This document shows, in pieces, positions 43,531 through 52,880 of a DNA stretch of 64,000 nt. The notes beneath the pieces are model-generated. The model saw only the letters and a list, made by a program, of their open reading frames with translations, searched no databases and was not told the origin of the DNA. A program made the translations under genes and the position numbers. Source of the stretch: Gillisella vitis (GTDB taxonomy: Bacteria; Pseudomonadota; Alphaproteobacteria; Rhizobiales; Rhizobiaceae); the NCBI RefSeq assembly GCF_021559775.1, contig NZ_CP056051.1, forward strand, positions 62,001 to 126,000. Reading direction: 5' to 3'. Numbering within the stretch: position 1 is the first letter of the stretch; each line of letters starts with the position of its first letter.

Positions 43531-44321
43531 AGCTTTCCCGCCTCGCCGGCTTCTATGTGCCGGTCGTCACAATCTTCGGCTACGTGTTCCTGTTCGCGCC
43601 GCTTCTAGTGCTGGTCATCTATTCCTTCAACGCCGGCCGCTCGACCGTCGTGTGGGCAGGTTTCTCGATGGACTGGTACGCACAAGCGCTGAACGACCGC
43701 GGCCTGCAACGCGGGCTTCAGGTCAGTGCGATTGTTGCAGTGCTCTCTGCAGTCATCAGCACGGCAATCGGGACAAGTGCTGCGCTTGCCGTCATCAAGC
43801 GGTCCTTTCCCGCGAAGAACCTTTTTTCGACCATTCTGATCGCGCCGCTCGTGCTGCCGGAAATCGTGCTGGCGGTTGGCCTTCTGGTGACGACCGTTTG
43901 GTCAGGTATCGCACTCGGCTATGTGACGCTCGTAGCCGGTCATGTGCTTGTTTCCGTGCCTTTCGCATTTCTGATCGTCCGTGCGGCCGCCGCGGGTCTC
44001 GACCCTCGGCTCGACGAGGCGGCAGCCGATCTCGGTGCCAATGGCGCTCAGACTTTCATGCGTGTCACGCTGCCGCTCCTCATGCCCGCCATCCTTTCGG
44101 CGACGCTTCTGTCGGCGGTCATTTCCTTCGACAATTTCGTGATGTCGACCTTCGTTTCGGGCGTCGGAACCACGCCGCTTCCGATCCAGATCTACTCGAT
44201 GTTGAAGACCGGCTTAACACCGAAGATCAATGCGCTCGGCACGATGCTGCTCGCTGTCAACGTATTGGCCATTCTGCTCGTCATGGGACGCTACCTGAAG
44301 ACAATTCGGAGTACTGGATAA
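43527..44321 (+). CDS. ABC permease (PotC-like) 2
   Basis: A 264-residue inner-membrane protein starting at the ATGA overlap (MKLSRLAGFYVPVVTIFGYV). EAA loop LDEAAADLGANGAQTFMRVT followed by LPLLMPA. Partner of the 42673 permease. Confidence 0.9.
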   Translation: MKLSRLAGFYVPVVTIFGYVFLFAPLLVLVIYSFNAGRSTVVWAGFSMDWYAQALNDRGLQRGLQVSAIVAVLSAVISTAIGTSAALAVIKRSFPAKNLFSTILIAPLVLPEIVLAVGLLVTTVWSGIALGYVTLVAGHVLVSVPFAFLIVRAAAAGLDPRLDEAAADLGANGAQTFMRVTLPLLMPAILSATLLSAVISFDNFVMSTFVSGVGTTPLPIQIYSMLKTGLTPKINALGTMLLAVNVLAILLVMGRYLKTIRSTG

Positions 44322-44359
44322 CGACTTTCAACACACCCAAAAAAGAAAGGGGAACTACA

Positions 44360-45397
44360 ATGCTGAAATACGGACTCCTTATTGCAACAACGAGCCTGCT
44401 TCTTGCGGGAACGGCGCTCAGCGCAACCGCCGAGGAACTTCACATCTACGCCTGGGGCGGCGGAGAGGTGCCACAGGAAATCGTCGATGACTTCGCGAAG
44501 GAGACTGGCATCGATGTCACCATGGATACGTACGATTCCAACGAGACCATGCTGGCGAAGTTGTCGGCGGGCGCTTCAGGCTACGATCTCGTCGAGCCGA
44601 CCCAAAATGCGGTACAGGTTCTCGCCAAGCAGGGCCTGCTACTCGAACTGGACCATTCCAAGTTGCCAAACCTTGGCAATCTGGGGGCTACCTTTAAGGA
44701 CGTTTCCTATGACCCCGGCTTAAAATTCAACGTACCTTATGTTTGGGGCACCACGGGGCTCGCCTACAACGATGACTGCGTCAAACAACCCGTGACGAGT
44801 TGGAAAACGCTATGGGATCCGCAGTACCAGGGTCGCATCTTCATGCTCGACAATATGCTTTCGGCCTACATCGTCGCCCTCCAGGTCAACGGGTTCCATG
44901 CAGGAACGAGCAAGCCTGAGGAAATCGAAAAGGCGACGCAGTCGTTAATCGAGCAGAAAAAGGTTCTCGGCGGATACAATAGCAGCAGCTTCCCCGAACT
45001 TGTTTCCTCCGGAGAAGCATGCATCGTCCAGGCATGGAATAACAACGTCAGCCAGGTCCTCACGGAAAATCCGAAGGTCCACTACGTCATTCCGGACGAG
45101 GGCGGATCGATGTGGATTGATGGTTTTGCCATTCCCAAGAACGCCAAAAATATCGAGGCAGCCTACAAGTTCATGGACTACATCATGAAGCCTGAGGTCG
45201 CGGCCAAGGCGGCAACCCTCAGCAAGGCCGCTACCGTCATCGACGCAGCGAAGGCGCTGCTGCCGAAGGAAGTGGCCGACAACCAGGCAATCTACCCGGC
45301 GGCCGACAAGCTGAAGAAGGTTGATTTCATCCTTGATGTCGGGGACGCCATGAAACTCTATCAAGACGGTTGGACAAAGCTGAAGACTGCCCAGTAG
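44360..45397 (+). CDS. Spermidine/putrescine-type solute-binding protein 2
   Basis: A 345-residue protein with a Sec signal peptide (MLKYGLLIATTSLLLAGTAL, cleavage near SATAE), then ELHIYAWGGGEVPQEIVDDF, YDLVEPTQNAVQVLAKQG, NVPYVWGTTGLAYN and WIDGFAIPKNAKN, the PotD/PotF pattern. The ATG at 44360 follows AGGGGA. Periplasmic receptor of transporter 2. Confidence 0.9.
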   Translation: MLKYGLLIATTSLLLAGTALSATAEELHIYAWGGGEVPQEIVDDFAKETGIDVTMDTYDSNETMLAKLSAGASGYDLVEPTQNAVQVLAKQGLLLELDHSKLPNLGNLGATFKDVSYDPGLKFNVPYVWGTTGLAYNDDCVKQPVTSWKTLWDPQYQGRIFMLDNMLSAYIVALQVNGFHAGTSKPEEIEKATQSLIEQKKVLGGYNSSSFPELVSSGEACIVQAWNNNVSQVLTENPKVHYVIPDEGGSMWIDGFAIPKNAKNIEAAYKFMDYIMKPEVAAKAATLSKAATVIDAAKALLPKEVADNQAIYPAADKLKKVDFILDVGDAMKLYQDGWTKLKTAQ

Positions 45398-45418
45398 TCA
45401 CAAGCCGATCGTTTCATT

Positions 45419-45446
45419 CCGTGACAGGTCAACAGACCTGTCACGG
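45419..45446 (+). other. Intercistronic hairpin after binding protein 2
   Basis: A perfect 11-bp stem, CCGTGACAGGT (45419-45429), loop CAACAG, ACCTGTCACGG (45436-45446), between the binding-protein and ATPase genes. No T-run. Confidence 0.65.
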
Positions 45447-45481
45447 ATCTGCTTTGACTCTCGACAGGGTTAGTATTCTCA

Positions 45482-46615
45482 ATGTCCAACGATGAAATGA
45501 GCAAACCGCCCAAAACGCGGCAGACGGCCGTGGAACTGGTCGATGTCTGCAAGGTGTTCGAGACCTCGGTTACGCCTCCGGCCTATGCTGTGGACCATCT
45601 CAGCCTAAAGATAGCTTCGGGTGAGTTCTTTACCTTTCTCGGTCCTTCTGGCTGCGGAAAGACCACGACGCTGCGGATGATCGCAGGCTTCGAAAGCCCG
45701 TCTGCAGGGGAAATCCTGCTCGACGGCCGCGACGTTTCGGGGTTGCCAGCCCATCTGCGGAACACCAATACAGTTTTTCAAAGCTATGCGCTGTTTCCGC
45801 ATCTTTCGGTCGAGGACAACGTCGCGTTCGGTCTCTCGGTAAAACGAGTTCCCCGCAGTGAACGGAACGACCGTGTCGCAGCTGCGCTTGATCTGGTGCG
45901 CATGCGTCACGCCGCCGGGAGAAAGCCGTCGCAACTGTCCGGTGGTCAACAGCAACGCATCGCATTGGCGCGCGCCCTGGTCAATGAACCCTCCGTTCTC
46001 CTGCTAGACGAGCCGTTCGGCGCCCTCGATCTCAAGCTCCGGCGCGAAATGCAGATCGAGGTCAAGGAGATGCAGCGCCGGCTTGGCATTACGTTCATCT
46101 TCGTCACACATGACCAGGAGGAAGCGTTAACGATGTCGGATCGCATCGCTGTGATGAGCGCTGGGGTAATTCAACAGGTTGATGACCCTGTAGGGATCTA
46201 TGAGCGCCCCGCCGATCGGTTCACCGCAAGTTTCATCCGCGATATGAATATGCTTCCTGCGAAAGTCGTGGAGCGTCAAGACGACGTTTTTGAAGTTCTG
46301 GCAGCAGAAACCCGATTGAAACTGAAATGTACAGCTGGATTGGTCGTCAATGCGGATTGCACGGTCGCGATGCGGCCAGAAGCCTTGACGTTCACTCGTA
46401 GGGAGGCCGACGACGTCGTCTTTACTGGTCAGATTGAAAGTGACGTCTATGTCGGGGCCGACCGTCTCTACTCTATTCGTCTCAACGGGGGGGCGGCAAT
46501 AGTCGCGCGCGTTCGTAATACGCGAGAGCAACGTTTGCTACGCGCTGGCGAGACGGTCCATATGTTTTGTCCGGGATCGGCGATACATCTTCTTTGTGAT
46601 CAAGACAGAAGGTGA
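45482..46615 (+). CDS. Polyamine-type ABC transporter ATPase (PotA-like) 2
   Basis: A 377-residue protein: Walker A GPSGCGKTT, FQSYALFPHLS, LSGGQQQR, VLLLDEPFGALD and a C-terminal TOBE domain (CTVAMRPEALTFTRREADDV). Works with the permeases at 42673 and 43527. The 18 residues before the ABC domain are longer than in transporter 1. Confidence 0.92.
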   Translation: MSNDEMSKPPKTRQTAVELVDVCKVFETSVTPPAYAVDHLSLKIASGEFFTFLGPSGCGKTTTLRMIAGFESPSAGEILLDGRDVSGLPAHLRNTNTVFQSYALFPHLSVEDNVAFGLSVKRVPRSERNDRVAAALDLVRMRHAAGRKPSQLSGGQQQRIALARALVNEPSVLLLDEPFGALDLKLRREMQIEVKEMQRRLGITFIFVTHDQEEALTMSDRIAVMSAGVIQQVDDPVGIYERPADRFTASFIRDMNMLPAKVVERQDDVFEVLAAETRLKLKCTAGLVVNADCTVAMRPEALTFTRREADDVVFTGQIESDVYVGADRLYSIRLNGGAAIVARVRNTREQRLLRAGETVHMFCPGSAIHLLCDQDRR

Positions 46616-46733
46616 ACTGCCCGGACGGCAGCGTTTAAGGGGGGGAAGGCTCGGCGTCGGATCCCTGCTGGAAGCTCCGACAACAGACCCGCCCATGAGC
46701 GCTTACATGCTCATGCAATAAAAGGTTCGATTG

Positions 46734-48218
46734 ATGGCTATTTCAAATTCGCTTCTATCAAGGCTCAAAGACCCCACGCTTGTCACCGATAAGGCATTTA
46801 TTGCGGGGCAGTGGCAAGCGACGGGCGAGAACGGTGCCAGTTTCGAGGTTACCAATCCATCGACCGGCGACGTGATCGCCGTCTTGCCCGATATGACACG
46901 CGTGGATGCCGCTGGTGCCATTGACGCAGCTTTTAAGGCGCAGAAGCTATGGGCAAGGAAGACTGGGAAAGAGCGAGCCGCCGTCCTGCGAAGGTTGTTT
47001 GACATGATGGTCGCGAATGCGGACGACCTGGCTGTCATTTTGACCGCGGAAATGGGAAAGCCGCTCACCGAGGCCAAAGGTGAAATCCTGTATGGTGCGT
47101 CCTACGTGGAATGGTTCGGCGAGGAAGCAAAGCGCATTTACGGTGACACGATTCCCGGTCATCAACAGGACAAGCGCATCATCGTATTGAAGCAGCCAAT
47201 CGGAGTTGTCGCCTCGATCACACCCTGGAACTTCCCCAATGCCATGCTGGCGCGAAAGTTCGCCCCGGCCATCGCGGCCGGTTGCTCTATCGTGTCGAAG
47301 CCGGCGTCGGAAACGCCTCTCTCGGCTCTTGCGCTTGCTGTTCTTGCAGAGCGGGCCGGGCTGCCGGCTGGTTTGTTTAACGTCGTGACCTCGACGAAAT
47401 CAGCCGATATTGGTCGAGAATTCACCGAAAACGACAAGGTCAGGAAGCTGACCTTTACGGGCTCAACAGATGTCGGCAAGATCTTAATGCGCCAAGGCGC
47501 TGAGCAGATCATGAAGCTCGGGCTGGAGCTTGGCGGCAACGCGCCATTTATCGTCTTCGATGACGCCGATCTCGATGCTGCCGTCGAAGGCGCGATGATT
47601 TCGAAATATCGCAACAACGGCCAAACCTGCGTTTGCGCCAATCGCCTCTACGTGCAGGCCGGGGTGTATGACGCGTTCGCGGAGAAGCTCGCGGCTCGTG
47701 TATCGACCATGAAGGTTGGCGATGGGTTCGAGGACGGCGTCATGGCTGGTCCGCTCATTACTGAAAAAGCCGTCGCCAAAGTCGAGGAGCACATTGCCGA
47801 TGCACTCAAAAAAGGTGGCGCCATCGCAGTAGGCGGCTCGCGGGACGTCCGTGGCGGTCTGTTCTTCCAGCCAACCGTTCTGACGGGCGTAACCTCTGCA
47901 ATGAAAGTGGCAAAGGAGGAGACCTTTGGTCCCGTTGCACCGTTGTTCCGGTTTGAAACTGAAGACGATGTTGTCGAGATGGCCAATGATACCGAATTCG
48001 GTTTGGCCTCTTATTTCTATGCTAAGGATCTTTCGCGCGTATTTCGCGTCGCGGAGGCCTTGGAATACGGGATGGTCGGGATCAATACAGGGCTGATTTC
48101 CACAGAGGTCGCGCCCTTTGGTGGCATCAAGCAGTCGGGGCAGGGTAGAGAGGGTTCGAAATACGGAATCGATGACTATGTCGAGATCAAATATCTTTGC
48201 GTGAGCATTGAAGACTGA
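46734..48218 (+). CDS. gabD: NAD(P)-dependent aldehyde dehydrogenase (succinate-semialdehyde type)
   Basis: A 494-residue protein from the ATG at 46734 (a TTG lies one codon upstream). The cofactor segment GVVASITPWNFPNAMLARKF is followed by FTGSTDVGKILM, the catalytic Glu in LELGGNAPFIVF and the nucleophile Cys in NNGQTCVCANR. GabD-like enzymes oxidise succinate semialdehyde, the product of GABA transamination. In an operon with a polyamine-type importer and near an omega-aminotransferase, it fits the last step of amine degradation. Exact aldehyde not proven. Confidence 0.9.
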   Translation: MAISNSLLSRLKDPTLVTDKAFIAGQWQATGENGASFEVTNPSTGDVIAVLPDMTRVDAAGAIDAAFKAQKLWARKTGKERAAVLRRLFDMMVANADDLAVILTAEMGKPLTEAKGEILYGASYVEWFGEEAKRIYGDTIPGHQQDKRIIVLKQPIGVVASITPWNFPNAMLARKFAPAIAAGCSIVSKPASETPLSALALAVLAERAGLPAGLFNVVTSTKSADIGREFTENDKVRKLTFTGSTDVGKILMRQGAEQIMKLGLELGGNAPFIVFDDADLDAAVEGAMISKYRNNGQTCVCANRLYVQAGVYDAFAEKLAARVSTMKVGDGFEDGVMAGPLITEKAVAKVEEHIADALKKGGAIAVGGSRDVRGGLFFQPTVLTGVTSAMKVAKEETFGPVAPLFRFETEDDVVEMANDTEFGLASYFYAKDLSRVFRVAEALEYGMVGINTGLISTEVAPFGGIKQSGQGREGSKYGIDDYVEIKYLCVSIED

Positions 48219-48291
48219 CCTCCCAACAGTCCCGAGCGTGAGATCGGCACTTAGCCGCCGAGACCTCGGGAAAGCACATGGACTGTTAGAG

Positions 48292-48316
48292 AAGCGGGCG
48301 AGAATTTCGCCCGCTT
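48292..48316 (+). terminator. Terminator of operon 2
   Basis: AAGCGGGCGA (48292-48301), loop of five, TCGCCCGCTT (48307-48316), followed by TCGTGTTT. Confidence 0.75.
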
Positions 48317-48447
48317 TCGTGTTTCCTGGCGGCATTGTCCTTGAGGGGTTCGTTGTTTTTTTCCTGATAGGGCCGTCGCATAATGCGTTTGTATGCAAGC
48401 TGATCTCTCTTGGCGAACTACCAAGGTAGCTGTCTTCCTCGGCTAGA

Positions 48448-48464
48448 ATTCTAAATAATAGAAT
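48448..48464. promoter_or_regulatory. Candidate operator before the orphan binding protein
   Basis: ATTCTA-AATAA-TAGAAT, a perfect 6-bp inverted repeat with a 5-bp spacer in an AT-rich stretch. A related site is at 42217-42233. The remaining gap (48317-48742) shows no gene. Confidence 0.4.
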
Positions 48465-48742
48465 CGTTAAGCTAAATAATATCGAATAAAAGAATTTCGT
48501 TGACACCCTGCCGATTCTCTGGTCAGTTTTCGGCAACAAAAAGAAAAGTGGGAACTGTCCTGAGTGACCGCCAATGAACCGGTCGTTCCAGGGTGAGAGG
48601 TGTAACCGAAGTGCATCCGCGCTCGAGTCTTGCCTCAGAAAAACTTACCAACCTGAAGAGGTCTAGGTCGTGAACGACGGACCTTTGGCCGTGGTTTCGG
48701 CTGCGCTTTCGTATGCACTTCCGTTTGATGGAGAGGGAACTC

Positions 48743-50311
48743 ATGAAAAATTTGAAAACGGGTTTCGGCGCGCTGGTTCTTGCCAGCCTTCTTGCCGGCG
48801 GCGTGATGGGGCCTTCGCCCGCATTTGCCGCCAAGACAACACTGACATTGGGTGCGGCGGCAAATGATGTCGGCACGCTTGATCCACACTACGCGACGAG
48901 CACATCCGACAGAACCCTGGTTGCGTGGATTTACGGCGCGCTCGTCCGGTTTGCTCCGGGATCCACTGATCCGGCAACGCTAGAACCTGATCTGGCCGAG
49001 AGCTGGCAATCCAGCGACGACAAGCTCGTTTGGACCTTCAAGTTGCGGTCCGATGTCAAATGGCAGGCTGGCTATGGTGAAGTCACCGCTGATGACGTGG
49101 TGTTCAGCCTCGACAAGGCTCGCGATCCGAAGCGATCCGCGTTTTCTGCCGATTTCGCGGCTTTCGACAAGGTCGACGCGGTCGATCCTCACACTGTCCG
49201 CATCACGCTTTCGAGGCGCGTTCCGAACCTGCTTGGCCTCGTGACGAACTACGCCGGCGGCTTCATCGTCTCAAAGAAGGCTTTCGAAGAGCGAAAGGAA
49301 GGTTTTGCTCGCGCGCCGGTCGGGTTTGGTCCGTTCGAGGTCAAGTCGATCGTCGCCGGTCAGAATGTCAGCTTCGTTGCCAACAAGGATTACTTCCGGG
49401 GTGCCCCCAAGCTGAGCACCCTCAACTACCGCTTCATCAACAACAATGCGTCGCGTGACCTTGCCTTCGTCGCCGGTGAAATCGAGGCCGCTGCAGGTCT
49501 TGCCAACAAGAACTGGCTTCAGCGGACCGAACCGCTTCCGGGCGCGGTGATCGATGTGTTCTATCCGGCGGAAGTCAGCCTGCTCCATATCAACATCACA
49601 AAACCTCCGTTTGACGATATCCGTGTACGCGAGGCTCTCGCCTACGCGGTTAACCCGCAAGCAGTCGTCGAATTCAAGGGCGCACGGTTCACAACCCGGC
49701 CGACATCCGTCGTCCCGTCGAACAATTTGGGTTATCTCAAGGATGCAGGCGTCTTCCCTTATGATCCGGCAAAAGCAAAGGCCCTTCTCAAGGACGCTGG
49801 CTTTGGAGATGGCCTGACATTCTCGATGCTGTCGAGCCAGCTGCCGGAATACGAGACCACTGCCCAGGTCCTCCAGGGTCAGGTTGAGGATTCAGGCATC
49901 CACATGCAGTTGCAACCGGTCGAGCACGCGAGCTGGCATCAGATGATCCGCAAGGATCTAAGCCCCGTCGTACTTTACGGAGCGGCACGCTTCCCGATCG
50001 CCGACATCTTTCTCACCCAGTTTTACGATTCTGCTTCGATCGTCGGCCAGCCAGGCGCGGTAACGAACTTCAGTCATTGCAACGTCGCGGACAAGCAGAT
50101 CAGAGAAGCTCGAACCGAGATCGATCCGGCCAAGCAGATTGCCCTATGGCAAGAAGCTCAAAGACTGATCCTGAAAAACGTATGTGCGATTCCGATCACC
50201 GAAACAAGCCAGGTGTGGGTCCACAATCAAAAGCTCAAATGGGGCTTTGACCTTAAGGGATCGATGTCGCTCGGTCCGTTGGTCACCGAAGCGACCCACT
50301 TTGAAGACTAG
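48743..50311 (+). CDS. Family-5 (peptide/nickel-type) solute-binding protein
   Basis: A 522-residue protein. The start is the ATG at 48743 (GAGGGA upstream), with a Sec signal peptide MKNLKTGFGALVLASLLAGG ending near PAFAAK. SBP family-5 features: GTLDPHYATSTSDRTLVAWI, DLAESWQSSDDKLVWTFKLR, TADDVVFSLDKARD, IRVREALAYAVN. These proteins bind peptides or other medium-size ligands. No permease or ATPase of the peptide class is nearby, so it is an orphan receptor, perhaps using a transporter outside the window. Confidence 0.88.
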   Translation: MKNLKTGFGALVLASLLAGGVMGPSPAFAAKTTLTLGAAANDVGTLDPHYATSTSDRTLVAWIYGALVRFAPGSTDPATLEPDLAESWQSSDDKLVWTFKLRSDVKWQAGYGEVTADDVVFSLDKARDPKRSAFSADFAAFDKVDAVDPHTVRITLSRRVPNLLGLVTNYAGGFIVSKKAFEERKEGFARAPVGFGPFEVKSIVAGQNVSFVANKDYFRGAPKLSTLNYRFINNNASRDLAFVAGEIEAAAGLANKNWLQRTEPLPGAVIDVFYPAEVSLLHINITKPPFDDIRVREALAYAVNPQAVVEFKGARFTTRPTSVVPSNNLGYLKDAGVFPYDPAKAKALLKDAGFGDGLTFSMLSSQLPEYETTAQVLQGQVEDSGIHMQLQPVEHASWHQMIRKDLSPVVLYGAARFPIADIFLTQFYDSASIVGQPGAVTNFSHCNVADKQIREARTEIDPAKQIALWQEAQRLILKNVCAIPITETSQVWVHNQKLKWGFDLKGSMSLGPLVTEATHFED

Positions 50312-50354
50312 AGCGATGTAGACGCGCTCCAGAAAATACAGGCACGAGGGCCTT

Positions 50355-50385
50355 GAGGCCGGAACAGCTTCCGCTGTCCGGCCTC
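50355..50385 (+). terminator. Hairpin between the binding protein and IclR 2
   Basis: GAGGCCGG-A-ACAGC (50355-50368), loop TTCC, GCTGTCCGGCCTC (50373-50385), between convergent genes. Confidence 0.7.
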
Positions 50386-50455
50386 TCAATATTTAGAACG
50401 CACAAGCTCCGTCAGTGCGCTGCAGGCGCGGTCTGATCAGCTGACTCGCGCTGCG

Positions 50456-51205
50456 TCAGGGCAGGCATTCCCGCAACTGACCGACCTGATCTTCGACCCA
50501 GGCATCGTTCATCATGTCGAGTGGTGCGTTGAAGGAGAAGGCCATGTTGACCTCGTACATGCCTGAAGCCATCCGCGGCAGGCCCACGCCGCCTTCTCCG
50601 AAAAAGAAGAAGCCCTGGTTGACGGCGTAGCCGCGCTGCTTTGCCTCAAGCACCTGGTTGCGAATAATGTCGCGGTCCACAGGACGTATTGACGGATGGG
50701 CCTGATATCGCTCGGCATTTGCATCGAGGATCTGCTCAACGACATTCTCCGCGAGTAGCGACATCAATGCGAGGCTGCCGGCTCCCACGCCCATCGGAAC
50801 CCGGGCGCCGAGGCCCATTGCAAACTGGTGCCGAGAAGAGCGGCTGATCATTTCAGCGCAGATCGCGTCGATACCAGACTGAACAAGGAGATATACATTG
50901 AACCCGGTTCTGCGGGCGAATTCGGTCATTCCGGGACGATATCTCTGGACCAGAGGCTCAAGTCGTTCCTGCCGACGCGCAAGCATCGGTACGGCGGTGC
51001 CCAGGCGATAGTGTCCATAACGCTCGGTCGGCTCCGCAAAACCTTTTGACACCATAGCCGCCAAAGTGCGGTGCGCCGCGGGTTTCGCAGTACCTATCCG
51101 GCTCGCGATCTCGGCAAGGCTATAACCCTCTGGCCCCACCTCTCCAAGCAGCAGCAATATGTCAAGTGCGCGTTCGGCATTTGAAGAAGAAGCGGAAAAT
51201 TTCAT
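50456..51205 (-). CDS. IclR-family regulator 2
   Basis: A 249-residue protein: helix-turn-helix YSLAEIASRIGTAKPAAHRT, effector domain with GLGARVPMGVGAGSLALMSL and GLPRMASGMYEVNMAFSFNA. Convergent with the orphan binding-protein gene and lying after the terminator of the hyu operon, so it could control the binding protein, operon 2, or both. No good ribosome site is seen before its ATG. Confidence 0.9.
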   Translation of the reverse strand: MKFSASSSNAERALDILLLLGEVGPEGYSLAEIASRIGTAKPAAHRTLAAMVSKGFAEPTERYGHYRLGTAVPMLARRQERLEPLVQRYRPGMTEFARRTGFNVYLLVQSGIDAICAEMISRSSRHQFAMGLGARVPMGVGAGSLALMSLLAENVVEQILDANAERYQAHPSIRPVDRDIIRNQVLEAKQRGYAVNQGFFFFGEGGVGLPRMASGMYEVNMAFSFNAPLDMMNDAWVEDQVGQLRECLP

Positions 51206-51423
51206 CGACCGAAAATTCCAGTTAAGAGAACGATTTGCGCTTGATCATGACAACTATCAGAATTTGCGCGGCGCGATGTGTCAATACTTCGCCCAAACAC
51301 GCAATCCTGTCAAACATTAGAAGGGTTCAGATCCAGATATTTGCTTGAAGCCGCAGGTGGCCAAACGGCGCGTAATCCTAGCGGTGGCAAGTCGCGGTCG
51401 TGCTACAGGGGGCTCCCCCACGC

Positions 51424-51492
51424 AAAAAAACCATCTCATATGCGGCTGGGCATCACGCGAATTGCGGTGCAGTCGCCACTATATGAGATGGG
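51424..51492 (-). terminator. Rho-independent terminator of the hyu operon
   Basis: Read on the minus strand: CCATCTCATAT (51491-51481), a 39-base loop that can pair internally, ATATGAGATGG (51441-51431), then seven T. It ends the nine-gene minus-strand operon. Nothing else is seen in 51206-51526. Confidence 0.85.
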
Positions 51493-51526
51493 CTTGGAAT
51501 TCAACACCCGAAGGCGGGAGGTGTTC

Positions 51527-52876
51527 TTACATGGCCGCCGGAGCGCCCACGTCATGCTCGGAGAAGCGGGTGAACCGCAACGGGGTGGGATCAACGATCG
51601 GGTCGTCGTTGATGATCTGATCGGCTGCGAGCCGACCTGCGCCCGGTCCGACGCCAAATCCATGCCCGCTAAACCCGGACGCCACGTAAAGGCCGGGCAA
51701 TTGAGGAACTGGACCGATTGTAGCGACCGCATCCGGCGTCGAGTCGATCCAGCTTCCCCAGGCGTGGGACACACCGATTCCGGAAAGCTCCGGAAAACTT
51801 TCCATCAAAGCCTTCATGGCGAGTTCTACCGTCTTCGCGTCCGGTGCTGGGTTGAGCACCCGCATTTTCTCGAAAGGCGAAACGCTACTCAAAGTCCACC
51901 GGGCCAGAGCCTCGGGCCCGGTTACCGCGAAGCGGCTGATCCCGAGCGACAGGCTCGTCGACCAGCGCGCCTTGAACATTGGCATGAACTGCTGCGCATA
52001 CCGGAAGGCCTGAGGTGTCAATTCGACCTTTGCCCGTCCGCGGATGGAAACGGTATAGCCGCCCTCTGCGCGCGGTCTGAAGGTGAACGATGGGGTGGAG
52101 AAACCACCCTCGATCACCTTCGCGCCTGGCTTGGTCGCGAAAGCTGTTGCCCTTACACCAACCTGCGGGAAACTGATCCCATGCCAACGGAAGAACATCG
52201 AGGTCCAGGCGCCCGCGGCGCATAGTACGCGTGACGTGCGGATGCTTCCGTTCTCGGTGACGACGCTGTGTATTTTGCCGGCCTGTGTTTCGATGCCTCT
52301 GGCGGCGCAGTTCTGGTGGATCGTCGCCCCATGCCTCTGAGCCGCCTTGGCAATAGCCGAGCACGCCATTGTCGGTTCCGCGAACCCATCGGTCGGAGAA
52401 TGAACGCCGCCGATCCATTGCGTGGTGGAGCCGGTAGCGGCAGCCTTGATTTCGGCACTGGACACCATGCGGCTTTGAACGCCATAGCCGCCCGCCATCT
52501 TCACCCATTTTTCCCAACCGGCGAGCTCTTTCTCGCTGCTCGTAACATACATCAGGCCCCTGCGGACAAAGCTTAGATCCGGACCGATTTCGTCGGATAG
52601 TTCCTGCCATGCTGCGAGCGACCACTTCGCCAAAGGAAGCTCGCGCTCGTCGCGATTCTGCTGCCGCACCCAGCCCCAGTTTCTGCTGGATTGCTCGGCC
52701 GCAACGGCACCCTTTTCGATGACGGCGACGCTGTGACCTTTCTTGGCAAGATAGTAGGCGGCCGAAATGCCGGCGATGCCGCCGCCGATGACGACGACAT
52801 CGGCTTGCTCGGGCAGCTTGTCGTTGCTGTTCACCCGAACGAGTTTGAACGGGATATCGCGTGATAGAGCGTCCAT
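51527..52876 (-). CDS. FAD-dependent oxidoreductase (D-amino acid oxidase/DAO family)
   Basis: A 449-residue protein. The start is the ATG at 52876, four bases after the upstream stop, with AAGGG; an in-frame ATG at 52909 is the alternative. The FAD-binding Rossmann motif DVVVIGGGIAGISAAYYLAK lies near the N-terminus, then SSRNWGWVRQQNRDERELPL and the C-terminal FAD motif YVASGFSGHGFGVGPGAG. DAO-family enzymes oxidise the C-N bond of amino acids or N-methylated amines. As the last gene of the hyu operon it probably oxidises an amino acid or amine released by the preceding hydrolases. Confidence 0.88.
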   Translation of the reverse strand: MDALSRDIPFKLVRVNSNDKLPEQADVVVIGGGIAGISAAYYLAKKGHSVAVIEKGAVAAEQSSRNWGWVRQQNRDERELPLAKWSLAAWQELSDEIGPDLSFVRRGLMYVTSSEKELAGWEKWVKMAGGYGVQSRMVSSAEIKAAATGSTTQWIGGVHSPTDGFAEPTMACSAIAKAAQRHGATIHQNCAARGIETQAGKIHSVVTENGSIRTSRVLCAAGAWTSMFFRWHGISFPQVGVRATAFATKPGAKVIEGGFSTPSFTFRPRAEGGYTVSIRGRAKVELTPQAFRYAQQFMPMFKARWSTSLSLGISRFAVTGPEALARWTLSSVSPFEKMRVLNPAPDAKTVELAMKALMESFPELSGIGVSHAWGSWIDSTPDAVATIGPVPQLPGLYVASGFSGHGFGVGPGAGRLAADQIINDDPIVDPTPLRFTRFSEHDVGAPAAM

Positions 52877-52880
52877 CGGA

